The notes under the pieces are model-generated. The model was not told the origin of the DNA. It saw nothing but the letters and a program-made list of their open reading frames with translations, and made no database searches. Made by a program: the position numbers and the translations under genes. Positions 33,278 through 42,758 of a stretch of DNA of 64,000 nt are shown one piece after another. Position 1 is the stretch's first letter, and each line of letters begins with the position of its first letter. Origin of the DNA: CBFHSF01 sp965661055 (GTDB lineage: Bacteria > Bacteroidota > Bacteroidia > Flavobacteriales > Schleiferiaceae); NCBI GenBank assembly GCA_965661055.1, contig CBFICS010000011.1, positions 8,476 through 72,475 of the forward strand. Direction: 5' to 3'.

Positions 33278-34033
33278 ATGAAGGTTTCTGTAAACTACAA
33301 CGGTGAGAAATTCCATGCCAACTTAAACCAGCCTTTAGATATATCAATGGCCGTAAGAGACCTTGAAGAGGCGACCAGAGCCTGGTATGTTGATAAGGCT
33401 AAAATTGAACCCATTGTCATGGGAGATTGGGTAGGTTCGGTAGAATCAGGAGCAGGGGTAAACTTCAACGAGATTTATTTTTCTCCCCATGCCCACGGAA
33501 CCCATACAGAGACTTTAGGCCACGTCACTCTTGAAAAGCATTCTATAGATAGAAGGTTAGAAAAGTATTTTTTTACCTGTAGAGTCATTTCTTGTGAGTT
33601 AGACCAGCACGGGAAAAACCAAGTGGTAAATACCCAAAAGGTATTAGATGAACTGGGTCAGGCAGAAATAACAGAAGCCCTAGTGCTGCGGACCACGCCC
33701 AATGATGACTCAAAATTGCACACCAATTATTCGAATACCAATCCACCATTTATTGAACCTAGCCTAGCCAAAGAGCTTGCCAAGTTGGGCGTGAATCACC
33801 TGTTGATTGATACGCCTTCCGTAGACCCCGAAGAAGACGGTGGCGCCTTGTTGTCTCATCATGCTTTTTGGGCAACTGAATCTGATGCCCCTCGTGTAAA
33901 CGCTACCATTTCTGAACTGATTTACGTCCCTAATCACATTCCGGATGGAGTTTATCTGCTAGAATTACAAATAGCTCCCATCGTTAATGATGCTGCGCCA
34001 AGTAGGCCTTTGTTATATCCTTTGACCCAATAA
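33278..34033 (+). CDS. Cyclase family protein (kynurenine formamidase-like)
   Basis: A 251-residue metal-dependent hydrolase of the cyclase family, whose best-known members hydrolyse N-formylkynurenine. The expected metal motif is HxGTHxDxPxH. Here residues 71-82 read HAHGTHTETLGH, so G-T-H and the last His are kept, while the Asp is Glu78 and the Pro is Leu80. The rest of the fold (LRTTPNDDSKLHTNYSNTNP, HLLIDTPSVDPEEDGGALLSHHAFW) is intact. It may act on another amide or lactone. It has its own promoter, and the DUF5686 gene starts 9 bp after its stop. Confidence 0.78.
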   Translation: MKVSVNYNGEKFHANLNQPLDISMAVRDLEEATRAWYVDKAKIEPIVMGDWVGSVESGAGVNFNEIYFSPHAHGTHTETLGHVTLEKHSIDRRLEKYFFTCRVISCELDQHGKNQVVNTQKVLDELGQAEITEALVLRTTPNDDSKLHTNYSNTNPPFIEPSLAKELAKLGVNHLLIDTPSVDPEEDGGALLSHHAFWATESDAPRVNATISELIYVPNHIPDGVYLLELQIAPIVNDAAPSRPLLYPLTQ

Positions 34034-34042
34034 TATTTCCAC

Positions 34043-36493
34043 ATGAAAAAGTTCCTCACGCTATTGTTTATTTCCATCACCACGATGGTCTCAGGTCAAA
34101 ATTATTCCCTTTCGGGTCAGGTGTTTGATGAAAAAACCAAGGAGCCATTGCCCTTTGTCAACGTTACGATCAATGGTTCTCAGTTTGGACTTTCTTCAGA
34201 TGTAGACGGAAAGTTTACCATTACCCACAACCAACCCATAACGGAACTTACTTTTAGCTTTATCGGATATGAAAAGAAGTCTGTGAGTATTGGTGCGGAT
34301 TCTCCCTCAAAGTTAAAGGTGTATTTAACAGAGTCTGAAAACTTACTTAGAGAGATAAGCTTGGTGGCAGGAGAAAATCCTGCATTTAGAATTTTGAGAA
34401 AGGCAATTGCCAATAAAAAGAAAAACCAACCGGAGTACCTAGACTCATATAGCTACAAATCGTACAATAAGTTAGTGGCTACCATTAAGGCAGATTCAAT
34501 GCCTCCCCTGTTTGATACCAACCTTGTAGTGACCACAGACACCAGTTACACAACGGTAGATTCTTCTGGGTATAACCTTAAGAAGTTCATGGATTCGCAA
34601 CACCTATTCATTATGGAAAGTGGTACGGAAAACAAATACGTTAAGCCTGGGGCAAAAGAAGAAAAGGTTTTAGCCACTAGAACCTCCGGTTTAAAACAGC
34701 CCATTTTTGTTTTGGTGTCAAGTCAAATTCAAAGTTTTAGCTTTTATGATGACTTTATCAGCATTTTGGGCAAAGACTTTTTAAATCCATTGAACAAACA
34801 AGCTTTTAAACATTACGTGTATGAAATAAAAGATACTATTTTCAATGGAAATGATTCTGTGTTTTCAATACAGTATTATCCGCGAAAAAATCCAAAAATC
34901 CCTTGTCTAGAAGGGGTAATGTATATTAATAGTGATGGCTATGCCCTTCAAAACGTAACGGCAGAACCTTCAGAAAAAACCGGAATAGGAATTAACATTC
35001 AACAGAAGTACGAACGGTTTGAAGGACAATGGTTTCCCGTTCAGTTGAACTATGACTTTAGAGTTTACGGAATAAGTGTAAACGATTTGCAGCCCATTGG
35101 CATTGGCAGAACGTACATTAAAGAAGTCCAGATAAATCCCACGCTTAACAAAAGAAAGTTTTCAAGTGCTGACATCTTATTGAGTGACTCTTCTCTCACC
35201 AAAGATCAAGCCTATTGGAACCGGTTGCGAGGAGATTCGTTAGATAAAAAGGAGTTAAGGACCTATGAGTTTATAGATTCTATTGGTGAAGAAGTAGATC
35301 TTGACGGACAAATTGAAAAGCTACAAACCTTACTTGAAGGTAGAATTCCTTATAAGTTTGTAGAAGTCCCCATAGACAAGATTTTGCGATACAATATTTA
35401 TGAAGGGCTTCGACTTGGCGTAGGGGTAGAAACCAATGACAAGTTGATAAAAGGAGTTAGATTAAAGGGCTATGTAGGCTATGGTTTTCGTGACGAAGTC
35501 TTTAAATACGGCTATGGTACCGAAATAACCCTAAACCGCAGGTACAATTGGATTCTTGGAGGTTCGTATTATTTCGACATTGAAGAAACCGGAAAAACCT
35601 TTAATACCTTAACGGGAAGAAAAGGGTTGCTAAGCAATGATACCCGGTATTTGTGGATAGAGCAATTTGACGAAGTTTCTAGCGTAAGCTTCTATACAAA
35701 AACGGATTTATCGCCTCATTTAAAAGCAATTTTTCAAGCAAACAGAGACAACCATTGGGTCAATGGCAATTATGCTTACCGATCAGTTTCTGATGACGAC
35801 GTGTTGACCGATCGCAATGGGTTTAATTTCGCTTTTGCCAGAGCGAGTTTTAAATACAGTCCTGGTGATGAGATTATGGAAACCCCCTTGGGTAGGAAGG
35901 TGATTAACACCGGCAGTTTTCATTACTACCTAGATGTTGAACAAGGTTTTAAATGGGAGGACCAAGGAGATTTTGATTACACCAAGTTAAACGCTTCTGT
36001 AGAGTACACTCTAAAGACCATTAGGTTTGGAGAGTCAAAGTTTATCTTAAATGGTGGAATGGTAAGTGCTGAGGTTCCGGTGTCAAAACTGTATTATCCA
36101 GGAGCCAACGTTCCGTCTAACCGATATTATTCTATGACCACTTCATCAGTTGGGACCTTTGAAGCCATGCGCAACAATGAGTTTCTAGCCAACAAATATG
36201 TTTCGTTAAACTACAGGCAAAACTTTTTACAGCGTTGGGGTAAGCCTTGGGGTTATGAATGGGACTTAGAGTGGGTTGTGGGTGCATATTTTGGTTGGTT
36301 AGACAATCCGGATTTCCATCAGAACATTTCTACCCAAACTGCCAGTCAAGGTTATTACGAAACAGGACTTGAACTCAATAAATTATTCAATGGGATGGGA
36401 ATTGGGGTGTATAGGCGTTTTGGTGCTTACTCGTTTAATAACGAGATAGATAACTGGGCCTTTAAACTCACTTTTAGAAACAATTTCTTTTAA
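34043..36493 (+). CDS. DUF5686 and carboxypeptidase-like regulatory domain protein
   Basis: An 816-residue envelope protein. A signal peptide (1-19, ending VSGQN) is followed by a carboxypeptidase-D regulatory-like beta domain (about 22-105: SGQVFDEKTKEPLPFVNVTI, SDVDGKFTI, SFIGYEKKSV), then a long DUF5686 region. The C-terminal half has alternating amphipathic strands and ends in KLTFRNNFF with a terminal Phe, as in outer-membrane barrels. DUF5686 proteins are frequent in Bacteroidota and of unknown role. It is 9 bp after the cyclase gene and 51 bp before the exporter. Confidence 0.82.
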   Translation: MKKFLTLLFISITTMVSGQNYSLSGQVFDEKTKEPLPFVNVTINGSQFGLSSDVDGKFTITHNQPITELTFSFIGYEKKSVSIGADSPSKLKVYLTESENLLREISLVAGENPAFRILRKAIANKKKNQPEYLDSYSYKSYNKLVATIKADSMPPLFDTNLVVTTDTSYTTVDSSGYNLKKFMDSQHLFIMESGTENKYVKPGAKEEKVLATRTSGLKQPIFVLVSSQIQSFSFYDDFISILGKDFLNPLNKQAFKHYVYEIKDTIFNGNDSVFSIQYYPRKNPKIPCLEGVMYINSDGYALQNVTAEPSEKTGIGINIQQKYERFEGQWFPVQLNYDFRVYGISVNDLQPIGIGRTYIKEVQINPTLNKRKFSSADILLSDSSLTKDQAYWNRLRGDSLDKKELRTYEFIDSIGEEVDLDGQIEKLQTLLEGRIPYKFVEVPIDKILRYNIYEGLRLGVGVETNDKLIKGVRLKGYVGYGFRDEVFKYGYGTEITLNRRYNWILGGSYYFDIEETGKTFNTLTGRKGLLSNDTRYLWIEQFDEVSSVSFYTKTDLSPHLKAIFQANRDNHWVNGNYAYRSVSDDDVLTDRNGFNFAFARASFKYSPGDEIMETPLGRKVINTGSFHYYLDVEQGFKWEDQGDFDYTKLNASVEYTLKTIRFGESKFILNGGMVSAEVPVSKLYYPGANVPSNRYYSMTTSSVGTFEAMRNNEFLANKYVSLNYRQNFLQRWGKPWGYEWDLEWVVGAYFGWLDNPDFHQNISTQTASQGYYETGLELNKLFNGMGIGVYRRFGAYSFNNEIDNWAFKLTFRNNFF

Positions 36494-36514
36494 TTCTTAT
36501 TTTATTGATTTGGT

Positions 36515-36522
36515 TACCTTTG
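36515..36522 (+). promoter_or_regulatory. -7 element for the MMPL exporter gene
   Basis: TACCTTTG, an exact TAnnTTTG match in the 51-bp gap, ending 22 nt before the ATG at 36545. Confidence 0.5.
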
Positions 36523-36544
36523 TTGGCTATTCACAAAAAAGCCT

Positions 36545-38935
36545 ATGTGGACCCTTATAGCTCGTGTAATTTTAAGAAATAAGATAGCTTTATTGGCCTT
36601 GGTTGCTTTGACAACCGCCATTATGGGGTATCAAGCAACCCACATTCAGATTTCTTACAAGTTTGCACGAATTCTTCCCGTAGATGACACTGCCAATATT
36701 GAGTATCAAGAGTTTTTACACGCTTTTGGTGAGGCAGGTAATACCATTGTGATGGCTACTGAAGACAGTGCATTCTTCACTCCGAAAAGGTTGCAGCTAT
36801 GGGACAATCTATCCAATGAAATTACAAATATTTCTGGAGTTGAAAATGTTTTGTCGGTTACCAACACCTATGATTTGTGGTTAAACGATTCAACAGATAT
36901 TTTAGAACCCATCCCCTTTGTAGATATAATACCGACTACCCAAGAAGAAGCCAATCAACTCAAGCAAAAGTTGCTCAACAGGCCTTTTTATCAAGGGCTG
37001 TTATATACTTCAAACGGCAACGTAAATCTCATGATGGTTTCTCTACGTGATGATCAACTGTACAATAAGAACATTATTAGGATTGTTGAAGAAGTCAAGT
37101 CCATTATTTTAAATTTTGAAAAAGACACGGGAATTCAAGTGCGGGTATCGGGCCTGCCTTATATAAGAATGGCCAATACCAAAAAGGTAAAAAATGAGGT
37201 CTACCTATTTATCTTTTTAACCATAGTGGTCACTGCTTTGCTTTTGTTCTTGTTTTTAAAATCACTAAGAGCCATGTTGGTGGCCTTGTTGGTGGTAGTT
37301 ATCGGAGTCGTGTTTTCCTTGGGTTTAATCAGTTCTCTTGGCTATGAGATCACCATTTTGAGTTCATTGATTCCGCCATTGGTTATTGTCATTGGTATTC
37401 CTAATTGTATTTTCCTCATCAATAAATACCATTCAGAATTCAAAGAACACGGAGTTAAAATATTGGCATTACACAGAGTGATTAGAAAGGTAGGGAATGT
37501 GACCCTTTTAACGAATATGACCACATCCCTTGGATTTGCTGCCTTCATTTTGACCTCGAGTCAGTCTTTGGTAGAATTTGGAGTAGTTGCTTCGTTAAAT
37601 ATTATTGCTGTATTCGTAATTAGTATTATTTTAATTCCAATTATCTACACCTATTTATCTCCCCCAAAGGAAAAGCATTACAAGCACCTTGATCACAATT
37701 GGGTGAATAAGTTAATTTCTACCTTAACCTGGCTAGTGCAACACGGTCGTCCTCTAGTTTACCTAATGTCTCTTATAGTAACTGTAGCGGCCCTGTATGG
37801 CATCTCAGAAATTAAAACTACCGGAAACCTTACCGAAGACTTTTCAAAAGACGATCCGGTTTACAAGGATGTAAAGTTTATGGAGAGTCAGTTTGAAGGA
37901 GTAATTCCTTTAGAGATTATTGTTGACACCAAAAGGCCAAAAGGAGTTGAAAAGAGCAGTACCTTAAAGAGAATAGATAAGTTTCAAAGCATATTAGATA
38001 CTTTTCCTAATATTTCAAGGTCCCTGTCAATGGTAGATTTTATCAAATCGGCTAAGCAAGCATTTTTTGGTAATTCACCTTCTTTTTACAGCCTGCCAAC
38101 CGCCAATGAAAGAGCCTTTGTTTACCAAAGTCTGCCAAAAAACCTTGAAGGAAACAGCGAATTGTTAAACTCATTGGTTGATTCTGCTAGACAAAAAGCA
38201 AGAATCACCATGCAGCTAGCCGACATATCAACTCCAGAATTAGAGGTTCTTGAGGCAGAGATAAAAACAATTGTTGACGAGATTTTTCCTCCAAAAAATT
38301 ATGAGGTGACCATAACGGGCGCCTCAGTAATATTTTTAAAAGGAACCGATTACCTAATCAAGAACTTAATTGTGAGTTTGGCTTTGGCCATTTTTGTCAT
38401 CGCCTTGATTATGTCCTTTTTGTTCGGAAGTGGCCGAATGGTGTTCATTTCACTCATCCCCAATATTATTCCCCTCTTGGTGACGGGTGGAATTATGGGC
38501 TTCTTTGGTATCCCAGTAAAACCCTCCACTATTTTGGTCTTTTCTATTGCCTTCGGAATTTCAGTAGATGACACCATTCACTATTTGGCAAAATACAGAC
38601 AAGAGCTAAAGTCTAACGGATGGAAAATAGGGCCGGCGGCGTTGACCAGTATTCGTGAAACCGGAATCAGTATGTTTTATACTTCCGTAGTATTGTTTTC
38701 CGGATTTTCCATATTTATCTGGTCAGAATTTGGAGGAACCATTGCCTTGGGTATCTTAGTGTCCATAACTCTTTTTGTAGCCATGGTAAGCAACTTAGTA
38801 TTGCTTCCGTCATTGTTGTTATCTCTAGAAAGGTTTGTAACCGCCAAAGAGTTTAATGAGAATCTCATTGAGATTTATGAAGGCGAAGACGAAGAAGACG
38901 AGACCGAAGAAATTTCTAAAAAAGAAAAAAAGTAA
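36545..38935 (+). CDS. MMPL/RND family exporter
   Basis: A 796-residue inner-membrane transporter with 12 predicted helices in two repeats: one helix then a periplasmic loop, then five helices, twice. Each second block has the MMPL pattern (IPPLVIVIGIPNCIFLINKYHSE in the first; FSIAFGISVDDTIHYLAKYRQE in the second, with the DD pair expected to carry protons). The end is a highly acidic tail (EGEDEEDETEE). Relatives export lipids or hopanoids or help fold outer-membrane components; substrate unknown. No membrane fusion or TolC gene is adjacent. rmlA starts 3 bp after its stop. Confidence 0.85.
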   Translation: MWTLIARVILRNKIALLALVALTTAIMGYQATHIQISYKFARILPVDDTANIEYQEFLHAFGEAGNTIVMATEDSAFFTPKRLQLWDNLSNEITNISGVENVLSVTNTYDLWLNDSTDILEPIPFVDIIPTTQEEANQLKQKLLNRPFYQGLLYTSNGNVNLMMVSLRDDQLYNKNIIRIVEEVKSIILNFEKDTGIQVRVSGLPYIRMANTKKVKNEVYLFIFLTIVVTALLLFLFLKSLRAMLVALLVVVIGVVFSLGLISSLGYEITILSSLIPPLVIVIGIPNCIFLINKYHSEFKEHGVKILALHRVIRKVGNVTLLTNMTTSLGFAAFILTSSQSLVEFGVVASLNIIAVFVISIILIPIIYTYLSPPKEKHYKHLDHNWVNKLISTLTWLVQHGRPLVYLMSLIVTVAALYGISEIKTTGNLTEDFSKDDPVYKDVKFMESQFEGVIPLEIIVDTKRPKGVEKSSTLKRIDKFQSILDTFPNISRSLSMVDFIKSAKQAFFGNSPSFYSLPTANERAFVYQSLPKNLEGNSELLNSLVDSARQKARITMQLADISTPELEVLEAEIKTIVDEIFPPKNYEVTITGASVIFLKGTDYLIKNLIVSLALAIFVIALIMSFLFGSGRMVFISLIPNIIPLLVTGGIMGFFGIPVKPSTILVFSIAFGISVDDTIHYLAKYRQELKSNGWKIGPAALTSIRETGISMFYTSVVLFSGFSIFIWSEFGGTIALGILVSITLFVAMVSNLVLLPSLLLSLERFVTAKEFNENLIEIYEGEDEEDETEEISKKEKK

Positions 38936-38938
38936 ATC

Positions 38939-39799
38939 ATGAAAGGAATCATTTTAGCTGGCGGGTCAGGAACTAGACTTCACCCATTAACCCTTGCGGT
39001 AAGTAAGCAATTGATGCCCATTTACGATAAGCCAATGATTTATTACCCACTTTCAACCTTAATGAATGCGGGTATTAGAGATATATTAATCATTACCACT
39101 CCGCATGACCATGAGCTTTTTGTAAAGCTGTTAGGCGACGGTTCTAGAGTGGGGTGTAACTTTCAATATACTATTCAAGAAGAGCCCAACGGATTGGCAC
39201 AAGCCTTTGTGTTAGGTGAAGAGTTTATTGGTGACGATAACGTTGCCTTGATTTTGGGCGACAACATTTTTTACGGAAGTGAAATGCCAGCGCTACTATC
39301 TGAAAGTGCTGACCCCAAAGGCGGAATTGTATTTGCTTACAGGGTTTCTGATCCTGAAAGATACGGGGTGGTTGAGTTTGACAAAAGCCTTAAAGCCATT
39401 AGCATTGAAGAAAAGCCAGAAGTGCCCAAGTCTAAGTTTGCGGTTCCAGGTCTTTACTTTTACGACAATTCTGTGGTTAAAATCGCCAAAGAATTGAAGC
39501 CAAGCCCAAGGGGTGAATATGAAATCACAGACGTCAATAAGGCGTATTTAGAAAAAAATCAACTTCACGTGAGAATACTTGACCGTGGCACGGCTTGGTT
39601 AGACACGGGTACATTCCCTAGTCTTATGGCCGCAGGACAATTTGTTCAGGTTATGGAAGAAAGACAAGATATAAAGGTTGGATGTATTGAAGAAGTTGCC
39701 TTTACACAAGGATTTATCACCGAAGACCAACTAAGAGAAATTGCACAGCCCCTTCTCAAGAGTGGTTATGGAAAGTATCTTTTATCTTTGTTATCATAG
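38939..39799 (+). CDS. rmlA: Glucose-1-phosphate thymidylyltransferase RmlA
   Basis: Makes dTDP-glucose from dTTP and glucose-1-phosphate, the first step to dTDP-rhamnose and other dTDP-sugars. The 286-residue protein has GIILAGGSGTRLHPLT (3-18), VSKQLMPIYDKPMIYYPLST with the pyrophosphate lysine, LILGDNIFYG and DTGTFPSLMAA. The other dTDP-rhamnose genes (rmlB, C, D) are not beside it. It follows the MMPL gene by 3 bp and is followed by the polyprenyl synthase gene after 1 bp, so the three are one unit. The link suggests an envelope polymer. Confidence 0.95.
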   Translation: MKGIILAGGSGTRLHPLTLAVSKQLMPIYDKPMIYYPLSTLMNAGIRDILIITTPHDHELFVKLLGDGSRVGCNFQYTIQEEPNGLAQAFVLGEEFIGDDNVALILGDNIFYGSEMPALLSESADPKGGIVFAYRVSDPERYGVVEFDKSLKAISIEEKPEVPKSKFAVPGLYFYDNSVVKIAKELKPSPRGEYEITDVNKAYLEKNQLHVRILDRGTAWLDTGTFPSLMAAGQFVQVMEERQDIKVGCIEEVAFTQGFITEDQLREIAQPLLKSGYGKYLLSLLS

Positions 39800-39800
39800 A

Positions 39801-40778
39801 ATGGCATTATCACTAGAAAAATATCAAAGAGAATTTGCCTCTGCACTAGAGTCACTTTCGTGGGATATGAAGCCAGCCAATCTTTATGAACCCGCAGAAT
39901 ACATACTTTCTATTGGGGGTAAAAGGCTTCGTCCTGTATTGACCTTTATAGGAGCTCAACTGTATACAGATGACCTCTCTAAAGCCGTTCCGCCGGCATT
40001 AGCTGTAGAGATTTTCCACAACTTTTCATTGCTTCATGACGACATCATGGATGATGCGCCCTTGCGAAGGGGAAAGCCTACCGTTCATGAAAAGTGGAAT
40101 GCCAATATTGGAATTCTTTCGGGTGATGTAATGCTTGTTAAAGCCTTTCAACAAATTGAAAAAGTAGGTCCTGAAATGCTTCCAAAAGTATTGCCTGTAT
40201 TTTCAAAAATGGCGGTTGAGGTCTGTGAAGGGCAGCAGATGGACATGGATTTTGAGACGAGAGACGATGTGACTCTTGTCGAGTACCTAGAAATGATTGC
40301 CTATAAAACCTCGGTTTTAATCGGTGCCGCCTTTCAAATGGGAGCCTTGGTGGGTGGAGCAAGCCAATCTGAAAGCGAACTTCTCTATGAGTTTGGATTA
40401 GATTTAGGCATCTCATTTCAAATAATGGACGATTATTTAGACGTTTACGGCGATCCTAAAAAATTTGGAAAGCAAGTTGGCGGAGATATTTTGTCTAACA
40501 AAAAAACCCTTCTATTAATTGAGGCATTGAATAGATCAAAGGGCACTTCATACGAAGATTCTTTAAAAAATTGGCTGAGTACTACAGAAATTTCTGACAA
40601 GAAAGTTGCTGAAGTCACCAAAATTTTCACTAACTTGAATATAGACACCTTTGCATTAGACCGTGCTAGGGAATACTATGACAAGGCTTTAAGTCTGTTA
40701 GATAAGTTGAATTTATCAGACAATAAGTTAAGTGAAATTAAAGAATTTGCCCAATGGTTGTTAAACAGAGATCGCTAA
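39801..40778 (+). CDS. Polyprenyl synthetase (isoprenyl diphosphate synthase)
   Basis: A 325-residue trans-isoprenyl diphosphate synthase. The first Asp-rich motif is LLHDDIMDDAPLRRGKPTVH and the second is FQIMDDYLDVYGDPKKFGKQ; the GGKRLRPVLTF region binds isopentenyl diphosphate. Product length cannot be fixed from sequence alone; farnesyl or geranylgeranyl diphosphate are likely. I start at the ATG at 39801, as the longer frame overlaps rmlA without family support. The stop overlaps the first paralog gene by 25 bp. Confidence 0.9.
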   Translation: MALSLEKYQREFASALESLSWDMKPANLYEPAEYILSIGGKRLRPVLTFIGAQLYTDDLSKAVPPALAVEIFHNFSLLHDDIMDDAPLRRGKPTVHEKWNANIGILSGDVMLVKAFQQIEKVGPEMLPKVLPVFSKMAVEVCEGQQMDMDFETRDDVTLVEYLEMIAYKTSVLIGAAFQMGALVGGASQSESELLYEFGLDLGISFQIMDDYLDVYGDPKKFGKQVGGDILSNKKTLLLIEALNRSKGTSYEDSLKNWLSTTEISDKKVAEVTKIFTNLNIDTFALDRAREYYDKALSLLDKLNLSDNKLSEIKEFAQWLLNRDR

Positions 40779-41407
40779 CCCTACTCTTTTACTTTAGCTT
40801 CCTATTTTCAAATACCGCCTATAGTCAATTTGAAAATAGACATCATCTAGAAGTAAAAACCGCCCCTATTAGATACACCTATGGACCAAATATTGAAGGG
40901 GAACTTCGATTTGATAATTACGCATTGATTGGCGGATACCAAGTCTACCATCGTGATTTTTATTTAGAAACAGGAGGGTTTTTAACGCTTGCTCCTTCAC
41001 TGGTAGCTTCAAATGGAGAAATGTCTTGGATAGGGGTGCGCAGGTATTGGCAAGTCACAGAAAACACAGATGTTTTTATGGGATTTAGATTTCGCAGAAA
41101 AACGGTTTCTTTTAAGGATGTAAACCATCAAGAAGCGGTAGATGGATTTCTTTTTGGAAGACCGGAGAGCTTTGAAGATTGCGATGAAAAGTCAGAAATC
41201 TATATTCTTACTGTTGGCGTTAAGCAAACCCTATCATTCTTTACCTATGAACTTTATGTAGGCGGAGGAATCAATCATCACGAGTCCAAGATTTACAAGT
41301 ATGAGGTTTCATATTTTGACGGCTCGATTTGGCAAACCGAGTATATTCACAAAGCTCCTGATTTGGCTCACATTACTTTTGGCTTGTCTCTAGGATTCGG
41401 ATACTAA
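40754..41407 (+). CDS. Secreted beta-barrel-like protein, tandem paralog 1
   Basis: A 217-residue protein with a signal peptide (to AYSQF) and a beta-rich body ending in ITFGLSLGFGY with a terminal aromatic, as outer-membrane barrels do. The shared signature of the trio is LEVKTAPIRYTYGPNIEGEL and, in copies 1 and 3, GEMSWIGxR. It overlaps the polyprenyl synthase gene by 25 bp in another frame and is followed by two related genes with gaps of about 50 bp. I know no named family. Confidence 0.65.
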   Translation: MVVKQRSLTLLFYFSFLFSNTAYSQFENRHHLEVKTAPIRYTYGPNIEGELRFDNYALIGGYQVYHRDFYLETGGFLTLAPSLVASNGEMSWIGVRRYWQVTENTDVFMGFRFRRKTVSFKDVNHQEAVDGFLFGRPESFEDCDEKSEIYILTVGVKQTLSFFTYELYVGGGINHHESKIYKYEVSYFDGSIWQTEYIHKAPDLAHITFGLSLGFGY

Positions 41408-41457
41408 GAGTTTAAATACTCTTCTATTATATTTTTACTAACCTAACTTTTTTACCC

Positions 41458-42072
41458 ATGAAAACCCTGAAAAAAGTAATGGTGCTCCTGTTTTTTTGCA
41501 CCGGATTCCCAACAATCGCACAAGAATCAAACAATCCACATGGCTTTGAAGTAAAGACAGCACCCCTTCGTTTTTTTTACGGAGGAAACTTCTCCGTTGA
41601 ATTTCTAGGTGATGATTTTGGCATTAGTCTAGGCGTTCAATCCTATAATCGAGACTTTTATCACCACGGAAGTATCATCCCAAAAGTCAATGACTGTAAT
41701 GGCTTTATGGTAGACCTTGGATTTAGAAAATACAAACGACTTACGCCAGTTACGCAAAGGTTCTGGGGTGTGTCTTTAAAGTATAAGAACATATTTTTCC
41801 CGAGGGCCGATGAAAGTAACGATAATGGATATTCTTATTATTCAAGGACCAATGAGGTGTCTAACGTAGTTTACGGCACCTGGGGGTATAAAAAGATTTA
41901 CGGAAATTTTTTGTGGGAGTATTATTTTGGTGCGGGCGTTATGCATCAACCTTACGACTTAAAAACCTATTCTGTTAATGCTTTTGGTTCCACTGAAGAA
42001 CTTAATACTGAATCAAAAGTATATTGTATGCCCTACGTAACCTTTGGGCTGAACATCGGAATCGTATTTTAG
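41458..42072 (+). CDS. Secreted beta-barrel-like protein, tandem paralog 2
   Basis: A 204-residue protein with a signal peptide (to IAQES) and the trio signature as FEVKTAPLRFFYGGNFSVEF. It is the most divergent copy: it lacks the GEMSWIG segment and has FMVDLGFRKYK in its place, but keeps the YNRDFY and the closing YVTFGLNIGIVF. Probably an outer-membrane barrel of about 8-10 strands. Gene order and spacing suggest an operon with its neighbours. Function unknown. Confidence 0.62.
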   Translation: MKTLKKVMVLLFFCTGFPTIAQESNNPHGFEVKTAPLRFFYGGNFSVEFLGDDFGISLGVQSYNRDFYHHGSIIPKVNDCNGFMVDLGFRKYKRLTPVTQRFWGVSLKYKNIFFPRADESNDNGYSYYSRTNEVSNVVYGTWGYKKIYGNFLWEYYFGAGVMHQPYDLKTYSVNAFGSTEELNTESKVYCMPYVTFGLNIGIVF

Positions 42073-42122
42073 TTTTTGATTATTAAATCGCTAACTTGGT
42101 GAAGTAAATAATTCACGAGGAT

Positions 42123-42758
42123 TTGAAAAGAACATTTTCGTTTTTAGTCATTCTTTTTTGTTTGAGCTATTCAGCAATGGGGCAATCTACCCGCAGGCAT
42201 TTCTTTGAAATTAAATCTGCCCCAATTCGTTGGATATACGGCCCCAACGTAGAAGCCGAGATTAGGTTTGATCGCTTTGCAATACTCGGTGGGTTTCAAA
42301 AATATCATAGAGATTTTTTTATCAACACAAACGGGAAGGCCTTTTTTGACTTTGATATAGAATTAGAAGATGGAGAAGGAGAAATGTCTTGGATAGGACT
42401 CCGCTACTATTTTCCGAAACCCAATGGGGTTGACTTTTTTATTGGCGCTAGATATCGTCATAAAACCTTATCCTTTAATCGGTTAAATAGTTTCGAGGAC
42501 CCAAATCCACCAGCCTACTCATACTACAAAAAGGCTGATGAGGTATCTGATATTGGCTTTTTAACCTTTGGCGTTAAGTTTACCCGTTCTGTTTTGGTTT
42601 TAGAGCACTATGTTGGGGTTGGCGTTATCCGAAAAAAATCTATAGAAGCCACTTATGAGAGTTATTTCGGCAACCCTTATACGGTTAGTAATTATGATCA
42701 AATTGATAAGAACTATCTTTTTTTGACAATAGGTTTAAGTCTAGGACTTGGATTATGA
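42123..42758 (+). CDS. Secreted beta-barrel-like protein, tandem paralog 3
   Basis: A 211-residue protein with a signal peptide (to AMGQS) and the trio signature as FEIKSAPIRWIYGPNVEAEI. Close to copy 1 (YHRDFF, GEMSWIGLRYY, FFIGARYRHKTLSF, LTIGLSLGLGL). The start codon is TTG (42123); no ATG stands before the signal peptide. Its stop overlaps the start of the 110-residue gene by 4 bp (ATGA), so the two are translationally coupled. Function unknown. Confidence 0.62.
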   Translation: MKRTFSFLVILFCLSYSAMGQSTRRHFFEIKSAPIRWIYGPNVEAEIRFDRFAILGGFQKYHRDFFINTNGKAFFDFDIELEDGEGEMSWIGLRYYFPKPNGVDFFIGARYRHKTLSFNRLNSFEDPNPPAYSYYKKADEVSDIGFLTFGVKFTRSVLVLEHYVGVGVIRKKSIEATYESYFGNPYTVSNYDQIDKNYLFLTIGLSLGLGL

